From positions 378,242 to 420,741 of the forward strand of contig KV908403.1 in the NCBI GenBank assembly GCA_002005505.1: 42,500 bases of DNA. The letters are read 5' to 3'. Source of the DNA: Botryococcus braunii (Eukaryota > Chlorophyta > Trebouxiophyceae). Positions within the stretch are counted from its first letter, which is position 1. Each line of letters opens with the position of its first letter. Both the position numbers and the translations under genes were made by a program. Positions 41,204 through 42,500 of this stretch are shown one piece after another. A model generated the notes under the pieces. The model saw only the letters and a list, made by a program, of their open reading frames with translations. It was not told the origin of the DNA and ran no database searches.

Positions 41204-42500
41204 TAAACCTTGTGTCTCCCGCCAATCTCTCCATAAGGAAGCTTGGGGCTAATGCAAGGAAGCAAGGTTCCTTTTGCTTGTTCCCTCTGATACCTCAATG
41301 CATTGGAGGTAAGCGAGATGGCTTCTGTAGTGGCTTAAAGTCTGCACAAATAAGACACATATTGTGCTCTATACAATAGCATGTTCTTCTGATTATTAAT
41401 AAAACCAACACACTGCAAAAATGTCCATAAACATGGTACACGAGCGTTACCTGGATCTCCTTCATGACCTTTGAGGATCCTACAAAGGACATGCCATTGA
41501 TGACATTGCTCAGGTCCAAGATCTCTCTTGAGACTGCTCCACCATGGGTTGCTATGAATGGGAACTGCTCGAAGATGAATCTAAGCCTAGGTGTGTCCAG
41601 CTGGGAAAGGATCCCTTCAGTTTTATGGGATGGCAAGACCTAAAAGTTCAGGGTCTTGCCACCATAACCTGCAAATACACAACAGACCATATTATCCATT
41701 CACAAACAAATACAGAGATAATGCAAGAGCAGGAAGCGGACATATTTAACAATAGAAAGTGGACATATTAACCAACACATCATCTTACTTGGGCAAGCTT
41801 CGCATTTCCATCTGTATTGTATAATATAGTGTGTGTTGTTCGGGCTCGCCAATTGCCCTGAGGGTATCGCTGAACCCGTTTGCTTCACTTTTGCCGTGGA
41901 CCGACAACATGGGCATGCCCGTAGTTTAAAAATCGTGTTCCAAAAAACTTGGGTGCTAGGATTATGAGATAAGACCCTTGGGATTCAAACGCCTCGGGTA
42001 TAGGCTGTTTCGTGACGAACGTGTCCAGTGTCGGATTGGGCATCGTTACTATAAAATTATCAAGGAGTGCCGGGTCCTGTTGGGATCTGGGAAGCAGTAT
42101 TCCCCCTTTTCCCAAATTCGGCAAGCGGGGCTGTATTTTCGTTTTGAAAGTGCGTTATAACATATTTGTTTGTTATTGGGTCTGTGACTTCAACGTCCCC
42201 ACGAAGAAGCCCTTGCAACTGGTGTTGCAGTGTACCACCAATAGCCTACCCAAACAGAAAAACAACCGTTAGAAGTATAAATGATATACAACAGAGCAAA
42301 TGCAAGGGATACGCCAGGACGAAGGGGACCGCACCACTGGCCCCTTGGCCAACTTTAAAGGCATGTTGTCGAAGTTAGAAGAGATGCCAGTAACTTAAGT
42401 AAGAAATTTCCTTCGTTCCATGCTGTAGTTGTGGCGCTGGGGCTGCTGGCGCCCAGATGTTGTGAAGGCCAAAAGGTCGAAGCTACGCGACCTATCGCTA
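41204..42500 (-). repeat. Right arm of large inverted repeat (continues past the window)
   Basis: Reverse complement of 39599-40892 with visible divergence. The match still holds at the last base of the window, so the arm may be longer. Confidence 0.95.
41280..42389 (-). pseudogene. Zinc-ribbon/transposase-like gene, second decayed copy (right arm)
   Basis: Same exons in reverse orientation. It carries its own lesions: a TAG in the block corresponding to TPNFQVL, and six T where the left arm has seven before the CPCC motif, shifting the frame. Its ATG region reads MPLKLAKGP versus MALAKGP on the left. Independent lesions show that the arms have evolved separately since duplication. Confidence 0.6.

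Noticed and set aside
39599..42500. Assembly mirror artefact explaining the inverted repeat
   Set aside because: The arms differ by many substitutions, indels and distinct stop codons, so they are two real diverged sequences.

Overview
This is nuclear DNA from a eukaryote with spliced genes. Introns are GT-AG (one has a perfect TACTAAC branch point) and they are full of microsatellites. My best guess is a green alga: a RavA-type MoxR ATPase gene sits beside GTPBP1- and PIG-T-type genes, and TGTAA, the green-algal poly(A) signal, recurs at telling places. I cannot name the species from sequence alone.

Layout. 1-3960: 5' part of a RavA/MoxR AAA+ ATPase gene (minus strand, running off the left edge). 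3970-5946: intergenic. 5947-13220: a Ty1/copia retrotransposon on the plus strand (here copia-A) with 1.08 kb LTRs, target duplication GTTAC and two frameshifts in pol. 14284-20739: an 11-exon GTPBP1/GTPBP2-type GTPase gene (minus), joined here in one continuous frame of 553 codons. 21519-24066: a PIG-T (GPI transamidase subunit) gene (minus). 24757-31896: a second, intact copia element on the minus strand (copia-B) with apparently identical 691-bp LTRs and target duplication GATCC. 32700-37300: a C-rich, strand-asymmetric domain with fragments of an intron-rich minus-strand gene, possibly an OTU-like protease. 37700-39120: very long pyrimidine, purine, poly(G) and CA tracts. 39599-42500: an inverted repeat of about 1.3 kb per arm carrying two decayed copies of a zinc-ribbon/transposase-like gene.

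Main discoveries. (1) Each copia-A LTR contains its leader twice: once as three exons separated by two introns, and again as the exact spliced product. (2) Copia-B, an unrelated LTR, has the same architecture in simpler form: a 142-bp leader repeated, copy 1 followed by a splice donor, copy 2 by the short LTR end, with TGTAA at the junction. Together they suggest that LTRs are rebuilt each cycle from a spliced RNA 5' end joined to an unspliced RNA 3' end. (3) Both elements carry the same 13-nt primer site, complementary to the anticodon arm of initiator tRNA-Met. (4) Upstream of copia-B gag, and overlapping its start codon as ATGA, lies a 90-codon ORF whose N-terminus reproduces the histone H3 tail motif RTKQTARK.

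The three host genes are unrelated in function and appear to be ordinary neighbours transcribed in the same direction. The retroelements lie between genes, not inside recognised exons.
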